A stretch of DNA of 64,000 bases from Nepenthes gracilis (taxonomy: Eukaryota; Streptophyta; Magnoliopsida; Caryophyllales; Nepenthaceae): the NCBI GenBank assembly GCA_033239525.1, contig BSYO01000022.1, positions 14,580,923 to 14,644,922 on the forward strand. Reading direction: 5' to 3'. Made by a program: the position numbers and the translations under genes. Position 1 is the first letter of the stretch, and every line of letters starts with the position of its first letter. Under the pieces are notes generated by a model that ran no database searches, was not told the origin of the DNA, and worked only from the letters and a program-made list of their open reading frames with translations. Positions 45,589 through 55,966 of the stretch are shown one piece after another.

Positions 45589-46460
45589 GTCCCTATTAAT
45601 CATTACTCTGAACCAGAAGGCCAACACAATAGGACAGAATCCCATGATGTTATCCCATGTTAATGTATCCGGAGATTAGGCCCGCTTTGAGCACTCTAAT
45701 TTTTTCAAAGTAATAGTGCTGGAGGCACTGCCCGGCCAATTAAAGGCAGGAGTGCATCGTCGACAGAAGGGACGAGACGATTGGTGCTCACCGAAGGTGA
45801 GCCGGTTGCCCCATCCTAAGGTCCAACTATGAGCTTTTTAATAGCAACAACTTAAATATATACTATTGGAGCTAGAATTACTGCAGCTACTGGCACCAGA
45901 CTTGCCCTCCAATGGATCCTCGTTAAGGGATTTAGATTGTACTCATTCCAATTATTAGACTCAATGAGCCCGGTGTTGTTATTTATTGTCATTACCTCCC
46001 CGTGTCAGGATTGGGTAATTTGTGCGCATACTGCCTTCCTTAGATGTGGTAGCCGTTTCTCAGGCTTCCTCTCCGGAATTGAACCCTAAATCTCCATCAC
46101 TCGTTAGCACCATTGTAGGCCACTATCCTACCATTGAAAGTTGATAGGACAGAAATTTGAATGATGCATCACCAGCGTCAAAGCTATGTGATCCGTCGAG
46201 TTATCATGAATCATCAGATCAATAGGTCAAACCCGCGTCAACCTTTTATCTAATAAATGCATCCCTTCCAGAAGTTGGGGCTTGTTGCATGTATTAGCTC
46301 TAGAAGTACTACGATTATCTGATTTGCAGGTACCATCAAACAAACTATAACCGATTTAGTGAGCCATTTGCAGTTTTACCGTCTGAATTAGTTCATACTT
46401 ACTCATGCATGGCTTAATCTTTGAGATAAGCATATGACTATTGGTATGGTCAACCAGGTA

Positions 46461-47585
46461 GCATTCCTTCCTCAATGATGAAAATTATGAGCCTTGCCAA
46501 TCGATTTGAATACTAGTTAAGAGGTCAACAAGTGATCAACTATCATTTGTGTCTATAGCGATCGGGCTGAGAAGACTTCTCGCACATAACCTGTATCTCA
46601 ATCTTCAAGAGAACACACTAAAGCCCATTGCCCACCTCAACTGTGAAGAAAATGTGACATGGGGGGGGGCAATAAGACTTACGAATTGTCTACCCAACAC
46701 CCCCATGGGACACCGCAAAGATGACAACTACCCAATACAATAAATTCCTTCAAATGGGTATGCAACACAGGAAACCACACCTCAATCAAGGCACAAAGCT
46801 CTTGGCCTTTCGGTGAAGAGGCACGTGTGCATCTGGTTCAACACGTAGACAAAGTGCCCAACGACCCACACAAGTTCACCACTGCTCACACTCCATCACA
46901 TACACTCATTAGATCCTCATCAATCAAACCATAAGCTACTTACCAAAAAAAAAGTCAATCCATAAGGGAATTGTAACGCCGACGAAATCAGCTTGCCAAT
47001 TTCCCTTATGAGCGTTGCTAGATGTGACAACCTAAGATGGGACAACCCAAGCATATGATTAATACGCACCGAATGGATGGAACCCATGCCGTGAAATCAT
47101 TACATGGCGAAGCACATATGAACAACACGACACACACGTCTCCATGCATGTGATGCTGACTTGCACCTACAGCGAAACACCGACAGATGGGACAACCCAA
47201 GCGTACGGCAGACACGCATCGAATGCATGGAAACCCATGCTGTAAAATCATGGCATGGTGAAAAATGTATGAACAACACGGTACATGCAGCACCATGTAT
47301 TCAGAGATTTCGGCCTTCAAATCAGGAGATTTCGGAGACTAGATTTCGTTTATAAGCGCCTCCAACAGCTTTGGAAAGACCAAGGACAAAGCAAGCCATG
47401 GGAATAAGGTAAGCAAAGGAAAGGGTCAATTGGCCAAGCCATCATCATAATCATAGGGGATATAAGCATCGTTGAACAGTGGATCCACTTGCTCTAAAAG
47501 CAAGCCTGACCTTTACCTTTCACTTTGACTGACCCCTCTTCCGTTGGTACCAATAGATGATAGGCCAGGAGGATGGCCTATCATT
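46461..47585 (-). other. rDNA 5' external spacer (ETS/IGS) relic, copy 1
   Basis: Directly upstream of the 18S 5' end. It aligns throughout with 48449-49590. It contains a roughly 140-bp internal duplication: gatgggacaacccaagc at 47036 and again at 47185, each followed by cgcatcgaatg(c/g)atgg. Subrepeats of this size are common in plant rDNA spacers. Confidence 0.7.
46936..46954 (+). mobile_element. Micro-insertion in the rDNA spacer, copy 1
   Basis: ctacttaccaaaaaaaaag between caatcaaaccataag and tcaatccataag; the TSD is imperfect by a 3-base difference. The same insertion is present in copy 2 at 48928, so it predates the duplication. Confidence 0.65.
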
Positions 47586-48448
47586 TATGTGCCTACTGCC
47601 TTCCTTAGATGTGGTAGCTGTTTCTCAGGCTCCATTTCTAAAATCGAACCCTAAATCTCCGTCACCCGTCTGTTTTTTTTTTGGTAAGTAAGTATTTTGG
47701 ATTATAGGGAGAAAAATTTACAAAATCTATATTTTATCTCCAAGTATTTTGACTAGGAAATAAAACACAATAAGCTAGGGCATACCCCGAGCAAACGGTA
47801 CAACAGATTATACCAAAAGAGCCTCTAAGAGGACATCATTCAACTGAAACACAACAAAAATTGAAACACTAGAACTGAAACAAAATTCGGGATAGCATCC
47901 GCCACATTTTTCAAATTTCAAGAAAGTTCAAGATAGGGCACAAAGACAGGCCCCGGATCGCCCACACCAAATGCGAGAATACCAACAGCGGCGGTGAAGC
48001 CAGCAGCCCGAACCCCAACAGCAGTCGGCTCTTGAAGATCATGCTGAAACCACAGCGTGGTAATTCTAATGGCAGCAACCTCCGTCACCCGTCACCACCA
48101 TCGTAGGCCACTATCTTACCATTGAAAGTTGATAGGACAAAAATTTGAATGATTCATCACCAGCGTCAAAGCTATACGATCCATCGAGTTATCATGAATC
48201 ATTAGAGCAATAGGTCAAATCCGCATCAGCCTTTTATCTAATAAATGCATCCATTCCAGAAGTCAGGATTTGTTGCATGTATTAGCTCTAGAATTACTAT
48301 GGTTATCCGATTAGTAGGTACCATCAAACAAACTATAATTGATTTAGTCAGCCATTCGCAGTTTTACCGTTTGAATTAGTTCATACTTACTCATGCATGG
48401 CTTAATCTTTGAGATAAGCATATGACTATTGGTATGGTCAACCAGGTA
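47586..48448 (-). pseudogene. 18S rRNA pseudogene, copy 2 (5' part only), interrupted
   Basis: 5' end of 18S at 48448. It runs to tgtgcctactgcc at 47586, where it joins directly to the spacer of copy 1. It corresponds to 46019-46460 of copy 1 plus the insertion at 47671-48079. Together with the spacer at 48449-49590 it forms a tandem duplicate of about 1.57 kb. Confidence 0.82.
47671..48079 (-). mobile_element. 5'-truncated TACTTACC-A(n) retroposon in 18S copy 2, 14-bp TSD
   Basis: 409 bp, TSD ctccgtcacccgtc (47657-47670, 48080-48093). Absent at the same site in copy 1 (46100), so it is younger than the duplication. Confidence 0.87.
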
Positions 48449-48927
48449 GCATTCCTTCCTCGACATTGAAAATCATGAGCCTTGCCGACCGATTTGAACA
48501 TCGGTTAAGAGGTCAATGAGTGCTTGACTATCATTTTTTTCTATAGCGATCGGGCTGAGAAAACGCCTCGCACATAACTTGTATCTCAATCTTCTGCATC
48601 CAAGAGAACACACTAAAGCCCATCGCTCACCTCAACTGTGAAGAGAACATGACATGGGGGGCAATGAGACTTATGAATTGTCTACCTGACATCCCCATGG
48701 GACACCGAGAAGATGATAACTACCCAATAAGATAAATTCTTTCAAATGGGTATGTGACACAGGAAACCATACATCAACCAAGGCACAAAGCTCTTGGCCT
48801 TTCGGTGAAGAGGCACATGTGCATTTGGTTCAATGCGTAGATGAAGAGCCCAATGACCCACACAAGCCCACCACTGCTCATACGCCATCACATACGCTCA
48901 TTAGAGCCCCGACAATCAAACCATAAG

Positions 48928-48949
48928 CTACTTACCAAAAAAAAAAAGT
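48928..48949 (+). mobile_element. Micro-insertion in the rDNA spacer, copy 2 (shared with copy 1)
   Basis: ctacttacc followed by an A-run, at the same position as 46936 in copy 1. Confidence 0.65.
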
Positions 48950-49092
48950 CAATCCATAAGCAAATAGTAACACCGACGAAATTAGCTTGCCAAGTTTCCT
49001 TATGAGCACTGCTAGTCGTGACAAACCGAGATGTGACAACCCGAGCATACGATTAATATAGACCGAATGCATGGAACCCATGCCGTGAAATC

Positions 49093-49112
49093 TCTTTTTT
49101 TTAGTAAGTAAC
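49093..49112 (-). mobile_element. Private micro-insertion in spacer copy 2
   Basis: tcttttttttagtaagtaac stands between gccgtgaaatc and tgcaaaatc. Copy 1 (47090) has an uninterrupted gccgtgaaatcatt. The TSD is imperfect and one terminal base differs (agtaag for ggtaag). Confidence 0.65.
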
Positions 49113-49590
49113 TGCAAAATCATTGCACGGCGAAGCACATATGAACAACATGGCACACACAGCTCCATACATATGATGCCGACTTGCACCTACAGTGAAA
49201 CACCGACAGATGGGACAACCCAAGTGTATGGCTGACATGCATCAAATGCATGGAAACCCGTGCTGCAAAATCATGGAATGGTGAAAAACCTATGAATAAC
49301 ACGGTACACACAGCACCATGTATTCGGAGATTTTGGCCTTCAAATCAGGAGATTTTGGAGACTAGGTTTCATACATAAGCTCCTCCAATTGCTTAGGAAA
49401 GAGCAAGGACAAAGCGAGCCATGGGAATAAGGCAAGCAAAGGCAAGGGTCAATTGGCCAAGCCATCATCATAATCATAGGGGATATAAGTATCGTCGAAC
49501 AACGGATCCACTTGCTCTAAAAGCAAGTCTGACCTCTACCTTTCACTTTGACTGACCCCTCTTCTGTTGGTACCAATAAATGATAGGCCA

Positions 49591-50650
49591 GGGGGATGGG
49601 CTCATTCGACTAATCAGAGATCCCTGGAAAACGTAGATGCCATGTAGGTTCCATCTTATCGGATATGAGTGTGACCGTCTTATTAAAGTCCATGGTGCCT
49701 AGCTGGGAATTAGTGAAGCTCTAAATCTTTTTGCTGAGGAGAATTAGTTATCAGTATCAGTTTTAGTCATTTTGAGTTGCTGACACTATCATCTATCTAT
49801 AGCGGTGAGATTGCTAAAGAGAAATTATGATAAAGATCTCATATGTGTAACGAGAATAGACATATTCAAATAGCGGAGAAATAGATATCTTTATCTTTTT
49901 TTTTTTTTTGGTAAGCACAATAGATATCTTTATCATTAATGCTTCTTCACATCAAGTTGAAACAAGGGCTACTTTAATATCGCGTGAGTGCAGTTAGCAT
50001 CGACTTGTCTTTTTAGCGTAGATTTTTTTTGCCGTGTCGTGAAGTGAAATTGTATTGTATGTTAGAAGTTTGCTATCGGAATCATGTCACGAAGAGCATG
50101 AGAGAGGTGGCGAAGTTCTTGAGATTTATTAATTGATAAGAAAAAGAAAAAAACGTGAACGGTGATTGGTTCTTTCTCGATCAGAATAGTGGGCATCTTA
50201 TCCATAGCCGCTAGCTACCTTCGTGGGCTCCTTATTTGAGGGGAACACGCTTTTTCGGCCATCTATGACGGAGCTGGATTGAAGCTGCCAGTGGAACTCA
50301 TATAACTATCCAATTTAGGGAACTGTTTGAAAGTGGCTCGTTAAGAGAAATCAGTTCCTAATGACAATAGATATATTGAACAGTATGGATTTCTTCAAGA
50401 TGGTTAACCACCTTTTTAAGTTGTATCTGATACAGAACACTTTGACTTTACTTTAACTTAAGTCTTTTCTTTGCCTAGATGGAGTGGAATTTGTGCGAGC
50501 ATGGAATACGGGAACCAAAGACTGCTTATTCTGATGCTTCAAGTTCTTATTCTCATATCGATGCTTCTAAATACAAAAACAATTGCTTTATATCCAACAC
50601 TCTGAAATGAAGAATCATTAGTAATATTCTTTTATAATATAAGGTGAGCT
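49591..50650. other. No recognisable gene; one micro-insertion
   Basis: AT-rich sequence with no supported coding frame or repeat except the micro-insertion at 49896. Confidence 0.5.
49896..49918 (-). mobile_element. Micro-insertion: 23-bp retroposon 3' end with TSD
   Basis: T14 followed by ggtaagcac, flanked by aatagatatctttatc (49880-49895, 49919-49934). Confidence 0.85.
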
Positions 50651-52020
50651 TCAATGAAAATTTTTTTTTTTTTTTGGTAAGTAAGTATTTTGGATTTATG
50701 GGAGAAAAAAATTACACAACCTATGCATTAAATCCAAGTAATTTGACTTGGAGATAATGCATAAATGCTAGGGCATTCTCCCGAGCAGTTCGTACATCAA
50801 AAGAAGCACCCAACCTAGGGGTCCTCCATGATAACAAAGTTTAACAAAACTAACAAAATATAAAAACAGACTGATACAAATGATCAGCAAACCGAGTTGA
50901 TCTATTTTCAATCAACACAATCCAAACCAGGGGAAGCACAAGGACAGGATTTGCTCTCCGCCAAACCATTAGTAGAACCAAGTCCAGCAAGGCTCCAGTA
51001 GTAGAGGTCAAACATCCAGGATTCCAACAAGTTCAACCATGGGAACTCGCCAGGAAACATAGCCTGAATCACTCTAATGGCAGCCCTCGGACAGCGGCAT
51101 ATCAATATGTTCGCAGACAGCAACCCGACCCAAGCTCCACCGGATACACAATTCTCCAAATCAGCAGGAAGACTCCACTTAGGAAGCCTTCACTGGACGG
51201 CAGCACCGGTTGGATCTTCAACCATTGCAACATCCTCAAATCAGCTACTCAAAATTTAGCCAGAGCAGCCAAAGATCAATCTGAATCGGCAGCAGACTGT
51301 ACCACAACTCCTAGAATCCAAGAGATGCGCTAACAGCAGTAGCTGTTGAATCAGCAGCTTCAGCATCACTACAAAATACACAACTGCAAGCAGCAACCGG
51401 GAGCTTGACAAGGGGTCGCCCCCGCTCCATCAAGGCTTTCCCATTTCAGCTCCGGCAAATAGATCATTTCTTTGCACTCAAAAAATTGGGCTCAGCAAAA
51501 GACCAGTTAGCCTAGCATCAATTGAATATGATCCACCATCAGCACAGGCCAGCCACGAAAAGCCAAAGCAAGGGAAGAGATGAATTGACATCCACAAATC
51601 CACAGCAATTGCCCACTGTCCCAATTGTACTTCCAATAGGCAGCAGTAGCAGCAACAAACTAGCCACTTCAACCGATAGCAATCCAAGAGACTTCAAAAC
51701 AAGCAGAAGGCCACCACCAACACAAAAGGACAAATTTCAGCCACCAGGAAGCAGCCTTCAACATCCATTGGTCAGCAGCAGCAGCAACTACATGCAGCAA
51801 CACGAGAAACATGGATTGAACCGCTGGGCCATTCAGGCTCACAGCACACCATTGGGCATCAATACAGCCCACACCCCTATCCTCAAATACCAGGAATTTC
51901 CTCACTTCAGGCATCAGCAAGCAGGAGGAAACCCCCACCGCAGCAGGATCAATTGCACCCAACGAGGGATCATCAGCCAATGCGTCCAAGCAGAATTGTT
52001 GCAAAGCAGCAGCAACAACT

Positions 52021-53290
52021 TTTTTTTTTTTTTTGGTAAGTAAGTATTTTAGATTTAAGGGAGAAAAAATTACAATAGCTATGTTTTATCTCCAAGTATT
52101 TTGACTTGGAAAAAAACATAAAAGCTAGGGCATACCCCGAGCAAAAGGTACAACAAATAATACCAAAAAAGCCTCTAAGAGGACAACGTTTACAAAGACA
52201 AAATATGTAATACAACACTGCCACCTCCAGTTCAAATAGAGCCTCAGCATACAGGTCGGTAGAGCAAGCAAAACTGGGAAGGAGCGCCAGCTTTGTTACA
52301 CACCAGCAGAAGTTGGGGTCTGCTGCCGATCACGCCTTCAGCAGAAAGGCAAACCTTGACATACTCCGATGGTGCGCCTGTGCAGCTGCGTCAGATGGGG
52401 CCCATCAAACAGCAAAAACAAACCCCATCACAATCCCACTGCATCATACCGCATAGATATCAGCATACAGAGGGCCATCCAAGCCAACCCAAAAGCCAAC
52501 CATTTCAGCAAACCTAGGCTTCACCAAGATCGGCTCACCTTTGCACTGCGCACCAAATTAGCCCGCGACCATTCAAAGAAAGGAAAGGATCCCTGGCACC
52601 AACCCAGTGCCACAAAGCAGCTAATGCATCAGCAGTTAAAAATGAGCACCACGAGGCTACACGGGAGGCAAGCGTGCAGCAGAATTCATCAGCACTGAAT
52701 TCATCAAAGACTTTGGATATCCACAGCAGGCACCAGCAGCACAGAAAAGAGCTCAGCAGCTCTTCACTACAATCCAAGGCAGTATCACCCAAGGCAACTG
52801 CATCTGCATCAGCACGCAATATAAACTGTTTCTGAAGTTGGCAACAGAAGAGAAGAGTCTCCACCTTCATCCGTAAACCTCCAGCAGCAGCAAAGAACTC
52901 CACCGATCATCACAGCAATAGAGCAAACAGTCATTAACTACCGACTTCCATGTAATAAAGCCAGGTAGAAATCCATGGACACAGAATGCCACTCCCAGTC
53001 CAGAGCTGCTACCAATTTAAAGAGCAAAGGCCACACCACCCAACATAATCCAACAATAGGCAACTGCATCAAAGCCCCATCCCCAGCACCAGCAAAATTT
53101 TCCAGCAACACACAGCCAGTCCAACATCAATTGAGAGAAGCAAAAAACTGAGAATCAGCAGCCCCACCATTGAAAAAGGCTACAAACATGGTGAAAACCA
53201 CCACAACATCAGGCAATCCAATTTGCACAGCCTCCAGCAGGTACAACAGCACACCAGATTAGCAACCTACGGCATCAAAGCAGCAGCAGC
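52021..53290 (-). mobile_element. Nested 5'-truncated TACTTACC-A(n) retroposon (right end uncertain)
   Basis: A second terminus lies inside the larger unit: T-run 52021-52034, ggtaagtaagtattttag, and the conserved blocks to 52200. Flank gcagcagcaacaac before the T-run recurs near 53290 within a CAG microsatellite, and gttgcaaagcagca recurs near 53588. Either could mark the other end. Confidence 0.55.
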
Positions 53291-53306
53291 AGCAGCAGCA
53301 ACAACC
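53277..53306. repeat. CAG microsatellite
   Basis: About seven CAG units followed by CAACAAC inside the retroposon tail. Confidence 0.8.
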
Positions 53307-53873
53307 TGGCAGTATTAGTCAGACAACAGCAGTCCAATGGACTGCAACACACCCACCGCACTAAATCAGCGAACAGATAGGGTTCCCCTCAACAAGAAGG
53401 AAATTTAGTAACCAAACGGGACCTCAACCAGCTACTCATCCCTCAGCCAATACGTCCCACTCCAGAAACACATGGGCTCCCCCAACCCCATCAACAAATG
53501 GGACACATAGCCAGGGATAGAGCAACACCAGAGGACATTCTGGTCCATCAATTCCTTCAAGATGAGACAGCAACCCCACGAAAATAAGCTGTTGCAAAGC
53601 AGCAATAGCAACAAACTACAGCAGAAGAAGAGCCAGCCCGAGCCAAGCTCAATCACAAATGGCCATATCGGCAAAGCTGCCCAATCATCTGAGCAAGCAT
53701 TGCAGAACGAGCAATGCAGCAAACCGCATACTCAAAATCTGCCCGCAAGGAATTTCAGCGTCCAAACAAGCCACTCCCAGTTCTTAAAACACTCCAGCCT
53801 TTAGTTCCAGCCAAAAGCAAACCAGGCTCCCCCAACCCAACTTACGGGAAGGAACGACCAAGCGAGAGAGGCT

Positions 53874-54479
53874 CTAGGAGCCGAGGCTCAGGGCGTTCGT
53901 CAGCGTCAATCCCAGCGAACAGCACATAAGCTTCGGCCATCTGCTCCCAAATTCAAGGGACGCAGCATAGACCAGAAGCACCAAAGCCGAAGCAACTTTA
54001 ATGAACCCTGAGACAGGGCACTCGGTCACAGCAGCCATAGCAAAGAAAATAAGGCGAGTCCAGATGCGAGAAGCCCCAATCAATCGAGGGACGAAGGAAA
54101 GGAGATACCAAAGCCTGAGAAGAATCTCAGACAGAAGTAGAGACCCAAACGGAGAAAGGCGCATCAGACGCGATCTTGGCATCTGCAGAAACCCCAAACG
54201 AATCTTGGGATCTTCGTCAGGGAAACCACAGAGGACCACAGAGGGCTTGGCTGAATCATCGTAAATCGAGGGCTTCTTTTTTTTGGTAAGTGTTAAATCG
54301 AGGGCTTCAGCGAAGACGAAACCACAGAGGACCCCGGCGAATCCAGAGCAGAGGTCCGGAAGGAAGACGGCTACGGTCGGAAGGCGGCAAGCGGCCGGGC
54401 AGAGCACCCAGGAGACTGGCCAAGGCCGGCCCCGGCGCTGCCCGGCCAGAGGAGGAGCGTCGAAGGAGGACGCGGGCAA
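53874..54479 (-). pseudogene. GC-rich leader region with a 201-codon open frame, doubtful coding
   Basis: Open minus-strand frame at the 5' side of the 50661-54726 unit. Its start (APPLAGQRRGRPWPVSW) resembles frames at the same place in the 18123 copy, where stops interrupt it. It contains the 17-bp micro-insertion, which adds KKK-like residues. No DUF4283 or knuckle. It may be non-coding leader that happens to be open. Confidence 0.35.
54277..54293 (-). mobile_element. Micro-insertion: 17-bp retroposon 3' end with TSD
   Basis: ttttttttggtaagtgt, flanked by taaatcgagggcttc (54262-54276, 54294-54308). It is among the shortest: nine bases of terminus and eight of tail. Confidence 0.87.
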
Positions 54480-54658
54480 CCGCAGAAGGAAAATTCAAAA
54501 TTCAAAAGAAATTTTGAAAATTGTAGAGAGAAGCGAGAGAAAACTGTGTTAAGGGTAAGCTTTTTATAGTGACTGGCCGCACCGCACTCGCGGCCCCATA
54601 ACCCAGAAATCCCTTGCGGGATTTTTTGGGAGGCACAGTACCACTTATGCTTCTGCGG

Positions 54659-54669
54659 GGAATCGAACC
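54659..54669 (-). promoter_or_regulatory. Pol III B box of the SINE
   Basis: GGTTCGATTCC on the minus strand, a perfect fit to GGTTCGANNCC, about 33 bp downstream of the A box. Confidence 0.8.
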
Positions 54670-54701
54670 CGAGTGGGGGAGGCGCACTTCCATGCGTTTA
54701 A

Positions 54702-54712
54702 CCACTCCGCCA
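54702..54712 (-). promoter_or_regulatory. Pol III A box of the SINE
   Basis: TGGCGGAGTGG on the minus strand fits the TRGYNNANNNG consensus. Confidence 0.7.
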
Positions 54713-54736
54713 ACTCCCGCGTCGGCTCAATGAAAA

Positions 54737-55337
54737 AAAATTACTGATGGTAAAATCTATTTGTATCATTTAGTGATCATTTTAGCCAAATTTAAGGAAA
54801 TAAAAACTCAGAAAGAAATGGGAGTCATTTCGGTTGTATGCCATAAAAAAAATAACCCACCCATTATTGATTGGCAAAAACTCCAATAAAAATAGTAAGG
54901 GAAATAAAATGCTTTTTCCCTTTATTTTTCATTGGATTGAGTTTTGTCTTTCATGTGGTACTTTGCCTTAAGAACTAGTCATCTGCAAATGCAAAACTAG
55001 AAAATACTTTTTTTTTTTTGGTAAGTCAAAACTAGAAAATACATTCCATTTTTCTAGAAAAGAAAGAATGGAAAAGAATGAAAAATAAAAAGAAAGTAAA
55101 GTAAAGAAATTTTTTATTGGATCAGGCCCTTTGTGTTTTCTCCTTCAAAATAGATCGCTTTCCAATTATGCATGGTTAGGTTCATGAGGGCCTTTGAAAG
55201 AGACACCCTAATATGAGACAAGTGATACATGGGCCATGTCGCTAAGCGGGCTAGGCAAACCACGAAGAGTAATCGTCTTTCCCTTTTTCTATTGTATTTG
55301 TCAGAGACACTGGCCTTTTTTTAGCTATGCATCACAC
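54737..55337. other. AT-rich sequence without a gene; one micro-insertion
   Basis: No coding frame, rRNA or repeat recognised apart from the insertion at 55008. Confidence 0.5.
55008..55026 (-). mobile_element. Micro-insertion: 19-bp retroposon 3' end with TSD
   Basis: T12 followed by ggtaagt, flanked by caaaactagaaaatac (54992-55007, 55027-55042). Only seven bases of terminus were copied. Confidence 0.87.
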
Positions 55338-55951
55338 TTTTTTTCTTGGTAAGTAAGTGAGTGTTTTGGATTATAGGGAGAAAAAAATTACAGAATCAAT
55401 ATTTTTGCTCCAAGTATTTTGACTTGGAGTAAAAACATAAACCGCTGGGGCATACCCCAAGCAACCAATACATCAAGAAGTTCAAAAAACAAAAAAACCG
55501 ATCAACACGGTTTACAAAATAAAACGCACATTAAGCGTGTGATACCGATCCAGCGATCAAAGACTAGAAGAGACCGGCAGCAGCATTAGCAAGTCTGAAA
55601 ATCTGGAGCGAAGTTTCAGCAACACCTTCAAAACCCCAAGAGAAATACACCAAACCAGGCAGCCGGCACCAACTGAATCAGCAACCACAGCAGCAGCCGG
55701 ACAGCATAATCGATAACAGCTACATAACCCCAGCCCAGATAGGATAAATCTAGAGTTAACCCTGAACTCTAACAATTCCAGCAAGACCGAGAACAACCCC
55801 AGCGTTGCAGTGCCCCCAACACCAACAAATGGCAGCAACAACAACCCATTGCCATCCATCAATAAATTTATAGGGGAGCTCAAGCATGCTGAGTTTCAGT
55901 ATCAAATCAAAAATAGCAACACTGATGAAGAAAATTCAAGCAATTATCTTC
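55338..55951 (-). mobile_element. 5'-truncated TACTTACC-A(n) retroposon, 15-bp TSD
   Basis: 614 bp, TSD agctatgcatcacac (55323-55337, 55952-55966). The tail (tttttttcttggtaag) is interrupted by one C. The body has the conserved terminus and a CAG-rich tail, no ORF. Confidence 0.87.
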
Positions 55952-55966
55952 AGCTATGCATCACAC

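Larger units (their letters stand above)
43134..46460 (-). pseudogene. 18S rRNA pseudogene, copy 1, interrupted twice
   Basis: Minus strand. The 5' end is at 46460 (tacctggttgaccataccaa, cf. the conserved TACCTGGTTGAT start). The sequence follows plant 18S through the conserved block near 45900-46000 (gtgtcaggattgggtaattt in plus) down to ataatccctctaag at 43134; roughly the last fifth of 18S is missing. About 1.4 kb of rRNA sequence remains after removing the insertions at 43493-44229 and 44420-45588. Many substitutions, mostly CG to TG/CA, show that it is not functional. Confidence 0.85.
48449..49590 (-). other. rDNA 5' external spacer relic, copy 2
   Basis: Aligns with 46461-47585, including the internal subrepeat duplication and the shared micro-insertion at 48928-48949. 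It carries one private micro-insertion at 49093. Homology ends near ggccagggggatggg at about 49590. Confidence 0.7.
50661..54726 (-). mobile_element. Non-coding TACTTACC-A(n) retroposon fused to a full SINE, 10-bp TSD
   Basis: The minus-strand unit starts with the SINE at 54726 and continues at 54539 with a LINE-type leader (ctctcgcttctctctacaat, equal to ctctcgcttctgtcctcatt of the 18123 copy). Then come a GC-rich segment and a CAG-rich tail, ending at the T-run 50661-50675. TSD tcaatgaaaa lies at 50651-50660 and 54727-54736, outside both parts. It carries a nested retroposon (from 52021) and a 17-bp micro-insertion (54277). Confidence 0.75.
54540..54726 (-). mobile_element. tRNA-derived SINE, full length (187 bp)
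   Basis: Minus strand: the head gccgacgcgggagttggcgg carries a Pol III A box (TGGCGGAGTGG) and a B box (GGTTCGATTCC) in tRNA-like spacing, as in a Leu/Ser-type tRNA. The body contains GTACTGTGCCTCCC, GGGATTTCTGGGTTATGGGG and CACTATAAAAAGCTTACCC, ending ACACAGTTTT, a Pol III terminator. It has no A-tail of its own and joins directly to the LINE-type leader. Partial copies lie at 9805-9918 and 24935-25025. Confidence 0.8.

Noticed and set aside
43134..48448. Functional 18S rRNA genes
   Set aside because: Insertions, a missing 3' end, a partial duplication and many substitutions at invariant positions show they are pseudogenes.
49591..50650. An organellar DNA insertion or a host exon
   Set aside because: No plastid or mitochondrial gene could be recognised and no long frame exists. 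I left it unassigned.
51522..52043. Open frames of 100-200 codons in CAG/CTG-rich stretches
   Set aside because: They lie in non-coding retroposon tails, are rich in Gln/Ser/Leu/Cys from the base composition, overlap on both strands and are not conserved between copies.
54546..54726. A tRNA gene on the minus strand (A and B boxes, tRNA-like head)
   Set aside because: The tRNA-like part is followed by a 110-bp SINE body repeated at two other places. No clean acceptor stem is seen, so it is a SINE head and not a functional tRNA.
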